Assembly (NCBI RefSeq): GCF_028752835.1
Contig: NZ_CP087952.1
Location: 2,647,041-2,711,040 of the forward strand
Origin: Desulfosarcina sp. BuS5
Lineage (GTDB): Bacteria > Desulfobacterota > Desulfobacteria > Desulfobacterales > BuS5
Direction of reading: 5' to 3'
Length of the DNA: 64,000 nt
In this document: in pieces, positions 7,624 to 16,080 of the stretch
How the letters are laid out: every line of letters starts with the position of its first letter
Numbering within the stretch: the stretch's first letter is position 1
Program-made: the position numbers and the translations under genes
Notes under the pieces: model-generated
The model's input: the letters and a program-made list of their open reading frames with translations, nothing else
Told to the model about the DNA's origin: nothing
Databases searched by the model: none

Positions 7624-7828
7624 CTTGCATAAGTGTTTGAAATTCAACATCTTTTCAATCTTTAGCCCGCCTGCGGCCCGGCCATTGTAAAAAAATCCGA
7701 CAGTTATAGGAAGCCGCAATCCATGCCTTTTTTTGCGATACAATCACTTAGAAGCTTGTAATTGCAATAGTTCACACTATTTTTATAAAAAAAATGGAAA
7801 ATTGAATGGAAAAAGCTTTTCAGAATTG

Positions 7829-7846
7829 TGTCGGAATATTTTACAG
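7829..7846 (-). promoter_or_regulatory. TGTCGGAAYATTTTACAG motif, copy 2 (candidate PrsR enhancer site)
   Basis: TGTCGGAATATTTTACAG lies about 206 bp upstream of the -24/-12 promoter of the PEP-CTERM gene. That is a normal distance for an upstream activating sequence. It differs by one base from the copy at 6850. Confidence 0.45.
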
Positions 7847-7868
7847 TTTGGCGAGGAATGTTTTGCCT

Positions 7869-7990
7869 GGTTCCCATGCTCCAGCGTGGGAATCTCATAT
7901 GGTATGCATTCCCACGCTGGAGCGTGGGAACGAGAAAATGTTGCTTTTCGCCTCGTTCCCAGGCTCTGCCTGGGAATGCATACCACAAGG
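7869..7990. repeat. GTTCCCA...TGGGAAC hairpin repeats
   Basis: Two neighbouring hairpins are built from GTTCCCACGCTCCAGCGTGG-like units (7869-7931 and 7954-7980). They belong to a dispersed hairpin family widespread in environmental bacteria. They fill the gap between the PEP-CTERM promoter region and the end of the AAA_14 gene. Confidence 0.7.
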
Positions 7991-8001
7991 CTCTGCCTTT
8001 T

Positions 8002-9204
8002 TTAGTGAGTATTTTGCTTCAAGTCAAACTGATTTTCCATCTCTGCCAGCAGGAGGTGAATTCCCCTGGCTGGTCGAACGAAAATGCCTTGACGTTGCTG
8101 CCGTTCTTCACCAGCATAGAGCAGGCCTGCCCCTAGTGGAAGATCAAAAAGCCTGGCAACAGCTCGTAATCCCTTGAAATAATCCCTGTTCAGCGTCATC
8201 CCGGCCTTGATTTCCACTGGGAAAAGATCAGGACCATAGTTGAGCAGCAAATCCACCTCATTACCATTACTGTCACGATAAAAGTGAAGGTTACTGCGGC
8301 GGCCGCTGTGCAATCGATACTTAAGCGCCTCCATCACCACCAGATTTTCAAAAAGATTTCCGCGTAATGGATCCCGGCTAACGTGGAGTTCGCTTTCCAG
8401 GCCGAGGAGATTGGCGGCAAGGCCGACATCATAAAAGTAAAGTTTAGGCGACTTTACCAGTCTTTTTGCGATCTTGGCAAAATAAGGCGGCAGCCGGAAG
8501 ACGATATAGCTTGCCTCCAGCAGGATTAACCAGTTACGAGCCGTCTGGTGGGAGATACCGCAGTCAGCCGCCAGGCTGTTAAGGTTAAGTAATTGCCCCA
8601 CCCGGCCGGCACACAGGGTGGTAAAACGCTGAAAAAGAGTTAAATCCTTCACGGCTGCCAGCTGACGAATATCCCGCTCCACATAGGTTTCGATATAGTC
8701 GGCCATGGCCCGAGCCGGCGATAACCCTTCACGCCAGATGCGAGGGTAGAAACCGGTAAGCAATAGTCCGTTGAGGCTGACACCCTCTTGATGGTGACCG
8801 AGCTCATTGAGAGAAAACGGCAATAATTTAAGGAGAGCTGTGCGTCCGGCCAGAGACTGATTGATTGTAGTGGCCACCTCAAATTGCTGACTGCCGGTGA
8901 GGATAAAGAGGCCGTTACGTTGATCTTCATCTACTAATGTCTGGATGTAGGAAGAAAGTTCCGGTACATGCTGAATTTCGTCGAGGATGGCGCCGTCCGG
9001 CAGGCCGGCCAGGAAACCACGCGGGTCTTCCCTGGCAAAGATCCTGGTATCCATATTTTCCAGGCTGACATATTTTTTTTCGGCAAAAACCTTGCGGCAC
9101 AAGGTGGTCTTGCCGCTCTGGCGTGGGCCTGTCACAGTAACTACCGGATAATGGCGGGCGCTGTTAATAAAGACTGATTCCAGGGTACGGTCAAGAATTT
9201 CCAT
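8002..9204 (-). CDS. AAA_14/DUF4143 ATPase
   Basis: A 400-residue protein. Its Walker A motif is TGPRQSGKTTL at about 24-34 and its Walker B is GAILDEIQHVPE. A sensor-type LTGSQQFE follows, and the C-terminal DUF4143 nuclease-like domain includes SNGNEVDLLL and FPVEIKAG. The family is common, often mobile, and of uncertain function; toxin-antitoxin or DNA-related roles have been suggested. A paralogue of the same length is at 52399. A toxin-antitoxin pair lies just upstream on the other strand. Confidence 0.85.
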   Translation of the reverse strand: MEILDRTLESVFINSARHYPVVTVTGPRQSGKTTLCRKVFAEKKYVSLENMDTRIFAREDPRGFLAGLPDGAILDEIQHVPELSSYIQTLVDEDQRNGLFILTGSQQFEVATTINQSLAGRTALLKLLPFSLNELGHHQEGVSLNGLLLTGFYPRIWREGLSPARAMADYIETYVERDIRQLAAVKDLTLFQRFTTLCAGRVGQLLNLNSLAADCGISHQTARNWLILLEASYIVFRLPPYFAKIAKRLVKSPKLYFYDVGLAANLLGLESELHVSRDPLRGNLFENLVVMEALKYRLHSGRRSNLHFYRDSNGNEVDLLLNYGPDLFPVEIKAGMTLNRDYFKGLRAVARLFDLPLGAGLLYAGEERQQRQGIFVRPARGIHLLLAEMENQFDLKQNTH

Positions 9205-9401
9205 GGTTTTTACAGTAGCTTACTTTTATGTAAAATGCAATTTAAAATTTAAATATGCATAAATTGATTCCGGAAGACACCTTATTTAATTCATAGCTGT
9301 TCACGGTTATCAGTCGATTTCCAGTTTAAAAGTCAAATTTTGCTATGTTTTTCAACCGTTAACTGTGAACGGACAACCGCGAACGGTCACTGAATATATA
9401 C

Positions 9402-9430
9402 TTGACTTAGTTTCGAACTTAGTTCATAAT
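9402..9430 (+). promoter_or_regulatory. Promoter and direct-repeat operator of the antitoxin gene
   Basis: TTGACT (9402) and CATAAT (9425) have 17-bp spacing. The spacer holds the direct repeat CTTAGTTTCGAACTTAGTT, a likely site for autoregulation by the Phd-type antitoxin. The preceding 100 bp contain inverted GTTCACGGTT-like motifs but no gene. Confidence 0.6.
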
Positions 9431-9477
9431 ATATTTAACTTGATGATCATCGCAAGGTAAAAAGGAGATTGACGGAT

Positions 9478-9708
9478 ATGCTGACAGTGAATACACACGA
9501 AGCCAAAACCCAATTATCCCGTTTATTAGTCAGGGTTAGCCATGGCGAAGAAATAGTTATTGCAAAATCGGGTAAACCGGTTGCCAGACTGGTTCCGGCT
9601 AAACAAAATTTTGCCAAACGCAAGCCGGGAATCGATAAAGGTAAAGCATGGGTGGCCGATGATTTTGATGCGGCCTTACCGGAAACACTGCAGTCATTTT
9701 TTGAATAG
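9478..9708 (+). CDS. Phd/YefM-family antitoxin
   Basis: A 76-residue protein: MLTVNTHEAKTQLSRLLVRV, then HGEEIVIAKSGKPVARLVP, the signature of Phd/YefM antitoxins. The N-terminal half binds DNA and represses the operon; the C-terminal half (GIDKGKAWVADDFDAALPE) wraps the toxin. The ATG at 9478 is chosen over a TTG at 9469 because AAAGGAG ends about 10 bp upstream of it. The PIN toxin gene starts 3 bp after the stop. Confidence 0.9.
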   Translation: MLTVNTHEAKTQLSRLLVRVSHGEEIVIAKSGKPVARLVPAKQNFAKRKPGIDKGKAWVADDFDAALPETLQSFFE

Positions 9709-9711
9709 ATT

Positions 9712-10113
9712 ATGCATAATTCTACGGATTACCTGATTGATACGCACTGTTGGCTGTGGTGGCATATTGAGCCCGATCGACTTGCCGGTCAGACCCTTGA
9801 GCTGATTAAAAATGCGGAAACCGTGATTTTCTTTTCCGTTGTCAGTGCCTGGGAGATTATCATCAAGTACAATTTAAAAAAACTCAGACTGCCTCTATCT
9901 CCTTCCCTTTATATAACCAAACGTCTCGAAATAAGTTACATGGAAGTTATGCCGGTACATTTTGCCCATGTCCTGCAGGTTGAAAAACTGCCGGATTACC
10001 ATAAAGATCCATTCGACAGGCTGTTGATTGCCCAGGCTGTTACAGAGAATTTAACGGTAATTACCTGTGATCATCAATACCGGCAATACGATGTTAAAAT
10101 AATAGACGGCTGA
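9712..10113 (+). CDS. PIN-domain (VapC-type) toxin ribonuclease
   Basis: A 133-residue PIN domain with the acidic triad in place: LIDTHCWLW near the N-terminus, SAWEI at about 44-48, and KDPFDRLLIAQA at about 99-110. It is followed by the late ITCDHQY. It is predicted to cleave RNA (typically tRNA) when freed from the adjacent Phd-type antitoxin. All catalytic acids appear intact, so the pair is probably functional. Confidence 0.9.
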   Translation: MHNSTDYLIDTHCWLWWHIEPDRLAGQTLELIKNAETVIFFSVVSAWEIIIKYNLKKLRLPLSPSLYITKRLEISYMEVMPVHFAHVLQVEKLPDYHKDPFDRLLIAQAVTENLTVITCDHQYRQYDVKIIDG

Positions 10114-10230
10114 AAGCGATAGCAGCGTTGATGTAAGTTCTGTATACGTTTTCATGTATGGAGCATGGTAACGGGAACCAGGCAGAAAGCAACATATAAA
10201 AGGTGAGATGTTATATGCTGCCGGCCGGTT

Positions 10231-10434
10231 TCAAAAGGAAATCAATGAGATTAAGGCGCTTGATTCCTTATCATCCCATTTTAGTTTTCCACGTAAATTT
10301 TTCAGACGTTCCTGCTTTTTTATTTGAACTAATAATTTCAGGCTGGTTTCAACAACATCTTTTTTTGTTTTTAAGAGACTGAGTGTCATTGCCTCCTTCA
10401 TAAGATCGTCGTCTATAACAATATTGGTTCGCAT
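10231..10434 (-). CDS. VapB-type antitoxin without a toxin partner
   Basis: A 67-residue ribbon-helix-helix antitoxin: MRTNIVIDDDLMKEAMTLS, then TKKDVVETSLKLLVQIKK. It resembles VapB proteins whose usual end is a GKLKWEGDL-type toxin-binding tail. Here that tail diverges after RGKLKWDDKE into ALISLISF, and no vapC follows on the minus strand. GAGGAGG precedes the ATG, and TTGACA with a TATTAT-like -10 lies upstream. It is probably an orphan left by deletion of the toxin, with a changed C-terminus. Confidence 0.75.
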   Translation of the reverse strand: MRTNIVIDDDLMKEAMTLSLLKTKKDVVETSLKLLVQIKKQERLKNLRGKLKWDDKESSALISLISF

Positions 10435-10503
10435 ACTTCCTCCTCGTACCTGTGTGTATGCTTATTGTATAATATACACATTTAATAAGTGTCAATGTAA
10501 AAT

Positions 10504-10632
10504 CGGATCCTTCATATCACTTCAAAAGTACTTTACACTTTTTTAAAAAATAAACCTATCTGTGTTTATCTCTGTGCATCTGTGTCCCATGGTTGTTGTT
10601 TCAAAAGTTTCAACGGACAAATGAAGGATACC
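10504..10632. mobile_element. MITE-like element C, copy 1 (129 bp)
   Basis: The ends CGGATCCTTCAT and ATGAAGGATACC form imperfect terminal inverted repeats. The subterminal TTTACACTTTTT matches copies at 22294 and 56419. No ORF is inside. No clear target duplication is visible for this copy. Confidence 0.6.
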
Positions 10633-10656
10633 CATAAATTTTCATTTAGTTATGCT

Positions 10657-10818
10657 TAGGGCTCGCTCAAAAATAACTTTACATTTTAAGCGCCGATGCA
10701 TCCCGCCTGGCTACGTTCCGAAAGCGCAGAAATATCTTGATATTCCTGCGCTTTCGCGCCTTGCCAGCCAGGCGCCTCAACACTTAAAATTGCTAATTTA
10801 TTTTTAAGCGAACCCTTA
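10657..10818. repeat. Palindromic repeat B, copy 1 (162 bp)
   Basis: The ends TAGGGCTCGC and GCGAACCCTTA are inverted. Inner stems are CTGGC/GCCAG with TACGTTC facing CGCCTT, then CGAAAGCGCAG/CTGCGCTTTCG around a central hairpin. The copy at 48057, also 162 bp, is in the opposite orientation. The right end overlaps the 3' end of prsR and supplies its last codons and stop. Confidence 0.85.
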
Positions 10819-12169
10819 TTCCATGTTTTTTCAAAAGATCGTGCAAGGTCGGGCGGCTTATTTCGAGGAGTTTGGCGGCCCGGGTGATGTTGTTGCCGCT
10901 AAGGGCCAGTGCCCGGCGGACAGCATTTTTCTCCGCAGTCTCGCGGGCATCTTTCAAGGTGGGCAGTTTCTGTTCTTCCTGTTCTACGGATTTCTCTTCG
11001 AGTCCCAGGGCAACGGGAGTGATAACCCGATCCATGGTGGTGCCAAGGGCACGGCGGATGCGGTTCTGTAGTTCACGGACATTGCCCGGCCAGTCATGGG
11101 CGGTCAAGGCGGCAATAGCTTCCGGTGAAAAAAATGTCCGCCCCCGCTGCAGTTTTCGAGTCTCCTCCAGCAGGAAGTTATGCGCCAGCAGCAGGATATC
11201 TTCCTGTCGTTCATGCAGATCGGGGAGTTTCAAGTTCATGACATTCAGGCGATAAAAGAGGTCTTCCCGAAAAGTTCCTTGTTTGAAGGCCTCTTCCAGT
11301 TTGATATTTGTGGCAGATATAATCCGCGTATCCAGGGTAATTGTTTTTGTTCCTCCCAGCCGTTCAATGGTGGATTCCTGCAGAAAACGCAGAAGCTTCA
11401 CCTGCAGGAGCAGGGGCAGCTCCCCAATCTCATCCAGAAAGATTGTACCCTGGTCGGCCTGTTCAAACTTTCCGATTTTACGGCCGACCGCCCCGGTAAA
11501 GGCCCCTTTCTCGTGACCGAAGAGCTCACTTTCCAGCAGATTTTCCGGAATCGCACCGCAGTTAATTATGACCAGGGGTTTTTCGGCTCTCTGACTCAGG
11601 CTATGCACCGCATGAGCCGCCATCTCCTTGCCTGTCCCCGTGCTGCCGGTTATCAGAACCGGATAATCTGTTTTGCTGATGTATCTGATAATTTCAAAAA
11701 TTTTTCCCATGGCCGGAGAAATACCTATCATGCCGAACAGAGATCCGCCCTGGATGCTTTGCTGCTGGAGCAGGCGATTGGTCTCTTCCAGTTGATAGAT
11801 TTTAAACGTACGGGAAAGAATGATCTTTAATATCTTTAAATCAATCGGTTTTGCGCAAAAATCGGCAGCTCCCAGCGCAATGGCCTTCACCGCGTTTTCT
11901 TCCTCAGCATTGCCGGTTATGACAATCACCCGGGTATGGGGGGAAAGGGAAGATATTTCTCCGAGTAGTTCAAAACCCTGCCGGGGGGTGTCCGGATAGG
12001 GCGGCAGGCCGAGGTCCAGGGTGGCTACCGGAAAAACGCCGGAAGCAAGCAGCGGCCTTGCCTTAGCAGCGCCGGATGCAATAGTGATTTCATATTCCTT
12101 TCCCAGACCCCACCTGAGCTGTTTGGCTACCGATTTTTCATCTTCAATCACAAGGAGCTTTTTTTTCAT
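10793..12169 (-). CDS. prsR: PrsR, sigma-54-dependent response regulator of PEP-CTERM genes
   Basis: About 458 residues. A receiver domain (IEDEKSVAK, phosphorylatable Asp in ATLDLGLPP) covers residues 1-120. An AAA+ domain follows with TGSTGTGKEMAAHAVH (Walker A), GAFTGA (sigma-54 contact loop) and GTIFLDEIGELPL (Walker B). The C-terminal Fis-type helix-turn-helix is NNITRAAKLLEISRPTLHDL. It should activate RpoN promoters such as the one at 7608. The start is taken as the ATG at 12169; a TTG nine bases earlier overlaps the upstream stop. The last residues RVRLKIN and the stop come from repeat B, so the tail may be altered from the ancestral one. Confidence 0.9.
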   Translation of the reverse strand: MKKKLLVIEDEKSVAKQLRWGLGKEYEITIASGAAKARPLLASGVFPVATLDLGLPPYPDTPRQGFELLGEISSLSPHTRVIVITGNAEEENAVKAIALGAADFCAKPIDLKILKIILSRTFKIYQLEETNRLLQQQSIQGGSLFGMIGISPAMGKIFEIIRYISKTDYPVLITGSTGTGKEMAAHAVHSLSQRAEKPLVIINCGAIPENLLESELFGHEKGAFTGAVGRKIGKFEQADQGTIFLDEIGELPLLLQVKLLRFLQESTIERLGGTKTITLDTRIISATNIKLEEAFKQGTFREDLFYRLNVMNLKLPDLHERQEDILLLAHNFLLEETRKLQRGRTFFSPEAIAALTAHDWPGNVRELQNRIRRALGTTMDRVITPVALGLEEKSVEQEEQKLPTLKDARETAEKNAVRRALALSGNNITRAAKLLEISRPTLHDLLKKHGIRVRLKIN

Positions 12170-12174
12170 AATTT

Positions 12175-13230
12175 TCAAGGAGAGGCAATAAGACCCTTCC
12201 AGGATCCGCCATGTACCCGCGCCACATGTTTTATTAACCTGTCCAGCCTATTTTGATCGGCCCTGCCCAGTATTAAACCTTTATCGATAGTTGCAAGGCC
12301 GGCCATCTCCTTTAAAATTTCTTTTACAGAATCACTGAGTCCCTGGAGATTGTATCCGCCTTCAAGAGTGATAACAAATTTACCATCGCAGCATTCGTTA
12401 CTGATATCCATAACCGACCTGGTCAGTCCCGCAAAACCACCAGGGGTTACGCGCATACCTCCAAGAGGATCATCCATATAAATATCAATACCGGCCGAGA
12501 CAAGAATCAATTCCGGCTCGAATTCAAGGGCTACTGGTTTTAATATTTTTTCAAAAATCTCCAGATACTCCCCGTCACCATAACCTGCCGGCAAAGGCAC
12601 ATTGACAGTAAAACCTTCCCCCTTCCCCTTCCCTGCCTGTTCAAAAGCACCGCTACCAGGATAAAATGGATACTGGTGGGTTGAAAAATAAAGGATGGAA
12701 TCGTCCTCTTCGAATGAATGCTGGGTTCCATTGCCGTGATGAAGATCCCAGTCCACAATCAGAATACGCTTCAGGTTGTGAGATTCCTTGGCATACCTGG
12801 CGCCTATGGCCACATTATTAAAGAGGCAAAAGCCCATTGCCCGGTCTCTTTCGGCATGGTGTCCCGGAGGTCTCACAAGAGCAAAGGCATTATCAAGTTC
12901 CCCCGATATCACCATCGAAATAGCCTGACAAAGCCCGCCGGCAGCCAGCAGGGCAGCTTCATATGAACCCGGAGATGTGGAAGTGTCAGGGTCAAGCGAA
13001 CAATGCGGCTTTCCATCTGTAGCCGCAACCAGATCAACATATCGCCCAGAATGGATCATAAGGAGTTCATCCCTTTCAGCTCTTCGTACCGGCACTTCAA
13101 CAAACTTACCGGCCATATCGACTTCTTCAAGCATTTCATAGATTACCTTAAGCCGTTTATGGGTTTCAGGATGGAAATCTCCGGTTCTATGTTCCAAATA
13201 TCGCTTATCTTTAACAATGCCTGTTTTCAT
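12175..13230 (-). CDS. Class II histone-deacetylase-like amidohydrolase (AcuC/acetylpolyamine family)
   Basis: A 351-residue arginase-deacetylase fold. Active-site elements are present: RPPGHHAERDRAMGFC with the catalytic His pair, the zinc site DWDLHHGNGTQ, THQYPFYPGSG, and SAGIDIYMDDPLGGM with the last Asp ligand. These enzymes remove acetyl groups from lysines, polyamines or small amides; the substrate is not evident. It ends 5 bp before prsR, so the two are probably one transcript. Repeat A copy 2 lies just upstream of it. Confidence 0.85.
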   Translation of the reverse strand: MKTGIVKDKRYLEHRTGDFHPETHKRLKVIYEMLEEVDMAGKFVEVPVRRAERDELLMIHSGRYVDLVAATDGKPHCSLDPDTSTSPGSYEAALLAAGGLCQAISMVISGELDNAFALVRPPGHHAERDRAMGFCLFNNVAIGARYAKESHNLKRILIVDWDLHHGNGTQHSFEEDDSILYFSTHQYPFYPGSGAFEQAGKGKGEGFTVNVPLPAGYGDGEYLEIFEKILKPVALEFEPELILVSAGIDIYMDDPLGGMRVTPGGFAGLTRSVMDISNECCDGKFVITLEGGYNLQGLSDSVKEILKEMAGLATIDKGLILGRADQNRLDRLIKHVARVHGGSWKGLIASP

Positions 13231-13243
13231 AATCTTTTACTCC

Positions 13244-13348
13244 TATAGACTTTAAGATAAAAATTTTGGGTGCGTTATCGGTGGTCGGAGTATTATAATA
13301 CGCCTTCCTCCCTCTGGCCTTCCCAAAATCTTTATCTTAAAGTCTATT
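13244..13348. repeat. Palindromic repeat A, copy 2 (105 bp)
   Basis: Nearly identical to copy 1. Arms AGACTTTAAGATAAA and TTTATCTTAAAGTCT pair better than in copy 1, then ATTTTGGG/CCCAAAAT, with TGCGTTATCGG facing GGCCTT. It lies between the NupC-like gene and the deacetylase-like gene. Confidence 0.85.
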
Positions 13349-13384
13349 ATATAAGTTGATACTAATTAATAAGAGAGTCAAATG

Positions 13385-14629
13385 TTATACCCCGATTATC
13401 CCCACAACAGCGCCGGTCATACAGGTTGAGAGTGTGCCGGCTACTATGGACCGTAAACCGAGGGAAACAATTTCATTCCGTTTTTCAGGAACCATGGTTC
13501 CCATGCCTCCGATCATGATGCCCAAACTTCCGGGATTTGCAAAACCGCACATGGCATATGTCATTATAAGCAGACTCCTATGATTCAAAACCCCTTCGGG
13601 GAGTCGGCTCATCTCAACATAGGCAATGAATTCATTTAAAATAGTCTTGTTTCCCATAAGCGCTCCGGCAGTAAAAGCCTCATCCCAGGGGATACCCATC
13701 AACCATACCACCGGTGCCATGATATAACCGAGCAACCGCTGCAAAGTAACCGGCTCACCCCCGATAGATGGTAAAAGGCCTGCAATAATATTAACAAGAT
13801 GAACCAGGGCAACCAATACTATGAGCATGGCTATAATATTAATAAGGAGCTGTATTCCCTGGATAGTTCCTTTAGTAAGAGCATCCATGGAACTTAAAGC
13901 TTTTTCCGATATAACCATTTCACCGGAAGTCGATTCCCCGGTTTCAGGTATCATTATTTTTGATATAGTGATTGCCGCAGGGACGCTGATAATGGAGGCG
14001 ATCAGGATATGCCCCATAATGTCAGGTATAATACTGCTGAGGATACTCGCATAAAGCACCATAACAGTGCCGGCTATGGTTGCCATACCGCTGGTCATAA
14101 GGGTAAAAATTTCGCTTCTGCTCATATCCTTGAGATATGGGCGTATAAAAAGAGGAGATTCTATCATGCCCACAAATATATTGGCAGATACACCCAAACC
14201 TTCGGCGCCGCCAAGCCCCATGGTTTTTTGTAAAAATGTATTAAAGCCCTTAACAACCAAAGGCAGCACCTTCCAGTAAAACAACAGCGCGGATAGAGCG
14301 CTCATCACAAGAACAAGGGGGAGAGCCTTAAATGCCAATATAAAGCTTGCTCCCTGAATTTTTTCAACAAAGGGAAGTTCTCCGCCTCCAAGATAACCAA
14401 ACACAAATGAGGTTCCGGCGATTGTCGATTCTTCAAGGGCTGCAACCAATCTGTTTAAAACAAGAAAGATATCCTTGAAAAAAGGGAGTTTTAAAAGCGC
14501 CGCGCCCAGAGCCATCTGCATTATTACACCGGCGATCACGGTTTTTAGAGAAATCCGGCTCCTGTTCTCACTAAGAATCCAGGCAAAAAACAGAAAAGCC
14601 CCAAGACCAAGCATACTCTGTATAATCAC
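13385..14629 (-). CDS. Concentrative nucleoside transporter (CNT/NupC family)
   Basis: A 414-residue polytopic membrane protein. CNT hallmarks include FVFGYLGGGE, the ALPLVLVMSALSALLFYW gate region, GLGVSANIFVGMIESPLFI, the SGMATIAGTVMVLYAS loop, and a late CGFANPGSLGIMIGGMG. It imports nucleosides with a cation gradient. The GTG start overlaps the last base of the upstream lpd stop (TAGTG), so it is translationally coupled; an ATG five codons later is an alternative. Confidence 0.9.
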   Translation of the reverse strand: MIIQSMLGLGAFLFFAWILSENRSRISLKTVIAGVIMQMALGAALLKLPFFKDIFLVLNRLVAALEESTIAGTSFVFGYLGGGELPFVEKIQGASFILAFKALPLVLVMSALSALLFYWKVLPLVVKGFNTFLQKTMGLGGAEGLGVSANIFVGMIESPLFIRPYLKDMSRSEIFTLMTSGMATIAGTVMVLYASILSSIIPDIMGHILIASIISVPAAITISKIMIPETGESTSGEMVISEKALSSMDALTKGTIQGIQLLINIIAMLIVLVALVHLVNIIAGLLPSIGGEPVTLQRLLGYIMAPVVWLMGIPWDEAFTAGALMGNKTILNEFIAYVEMSRLPEGVLNHRSLLIMTYAMCGFANPGSLGIMIGGMGTMVPEKRNEIVSLGLRSIVAGTLSTCMTGAVVGIIGV

Positions 14630-16050
14630 TACTCATCCAAAGCCTTGCGTGCGACATCCGCCATAACTTCCGCAATTGTGGGATGGGCATGAATTGTCTC
14701 CGCAAGTTCCTTAAGTGTTATACCGTTTTTAACTGCCAAAGCTCCTTCGGCAATCAGATCTGTAACATGTGATCCTATCAGATGAACACCTATAATCAGG
14801 CCGGTTTCAACATCGGAAACAATCTTTGCCTCTCCCGCAATTTCACCTATTGCCTGGGCCTTGCCCAGGGTCCTGAACAATATACTATCCGCACGGCTAT
14901 TGAGACCGCGCTCGCATGCCTGAGCCTCTGTTAATCCAACACAGGCTACCTCGGGGATTGTGAAAATAGCATTTGGAACAGCACTGTAATCAATTTCCGT
15001 TTTTTTTCCCATTGAGTTGTCAGCGGCAACAAGGCCTTCGGCAGACGCCATATGGGCAAGCATCACTTTTTCAGGCCCAAGCATATCTCCGACAGCATAA
15101 ACTCCTTCCGCACCTGTCTGCATATGTTGATCCACAAAGACCCATCCGCCGCTGTCAAGCTCAAGGCCGATATTTCCAAAACCCATACCGGCTATGTTCG
15201 ATCTTCTACCCGTGCATATCAGAATCTTGTCTATTTCCAGCTCAACAGGCTTTAAATTTTTCTTTTCACTATTTTTTTCAGATATTACAGGAATTATTGT
15301 TACAATAGCCCTTTCTCCTTTAATATCCACCTTTCCAACGGTGCTGTTCAGGTTAACAGCAATTTTTCGCTTTTTCATTTCCCTTTGAAGTACTTTTGAA
15401 CAGGCATCATCGACTGCTGAAAGGGGCAGCAGACGTGATAAAGCTTCCACAATGGTTACCCTGGAACCAAAGGCAGAAAAAATCGAGGCAAACTCGCATC
15501 CGATCACTCCGCCGCCTACTATTATTAGTGAATCAGGTATTTCAGAAATATTAAGGATGTCATCGCTGGAAATTATCCGCTCACCGTCATAGGGGATTGA
15601 AGGGATACCCCCAGGTTCAGAGCCGGTTGACAAAATAAGCCTGTCCCATTGCACTTCTTTAGTTAAACCATCCCCGTGCCTTACACTAACCAGTCCATGT
15701 TTGTTTACAAATCCTTCACCTTTAAGGATGGTAACATTCTGCTCCTTTAACTGCCCGCGCATACCATGGTTCAGTGTTTGAATTACTCTATCTTTTTTTC
15801 CCATCAAACGCCTGATATCCAGCGACGGAGAATTTTTACAATTTATTCCGAACTCTTTTGCCCGGCCTAAATTTTCGAATATCTCGGCTGCGGTTTTCAT
15901 GGTTTTAGATGGTATGCAGCCCCTGTGTAAACATGTGCCTCCAATCTGGTCTCTTTCCACCAGCGAAACTTTTGCTCCCAGCCGTGCAGCACGAAGAGCG
16001 GCCGCATAGCCCCCGGGCCCTGCTCCTATAATTGTAATTCTGGAAGTCAT
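14629..16050 (-). CDS. lpdA: Dihydrolipoyl dehydrogenase
   Basis: A 473-residue flavoprotein disulfide reductase. It has an FAD site, IIGAGPGGYAAALRAARLGA, at about 6-25. The redox-active disulfide is GGTCLHRGCIPSKT, an NAD site is VIVGGGVIGCEFAS-like, and the C-terminal His-Glu base pair is HAHPTIAEVM. It reoxidises dihydrolipoamide of 2-oxoacid dehydrogenase or glycine-cleavage complexes. No E1/E2 or gcv genes are adjacent; it is coupled to a nucleoside transporter instead. Confidence 0.93.
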   Translation of the reverse strand: MTSRITIIGAGPGGYAAALRAARLGAKVSLVERDQIGGTCLHRGCIPSKTMKTAAEIFENLGRAKEFGINCKNSPSLDIRRLMGKKDRVIQTLNHGMRGQLKEQNVTILKGEGFVNKHGLVSVRHGDGLTKEVQWDRLILSTGSEPGGIPSIPYDGERIISSDDILNISEIPDSLIIVGGGVIGCEFASIFSAFGSRVTIVEALSRLLPLSAVDDACSKVLQREMKKRKIAVNLNSTVGKVDIKGERAIVTIIPVISEKNSEKKNLKPVELEIDKILICTGRRSNIAGMGFGNIGLELDSGGWVFVDQHMQTGAEGVYAVGDMLGPEKVMLAHMASAEGLVAADNSMGKKTEIDYSAVPNAIFTIPEVACVGLTEAQACERGLNSRADSILFRTLGKAQAIGEIAGEAKIVSDVETGLIIGVHLIGSHVTDLIAEGALAVKNGITLKELAETIHAHPTIAEVMADVARKALDE

Positions 16051-16080
16051 GAATTAAATCCTTAGAAATAAGGAAGGTTA

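Noticed and set aside
7869-7990. Possible CRISPR-like repeats
   Set aside because: The units are self-complementary hairpins in a known dispersed family, with no regular spacers.
9296-9390. GTTCACGGTT/AACTGTGAAC inverted motifs, also near 31919 and 34009
   Set aside because: Short, variable and without consistent spacing; probably degenerate members of a small dispersed repeat, not strong enough to call as features.
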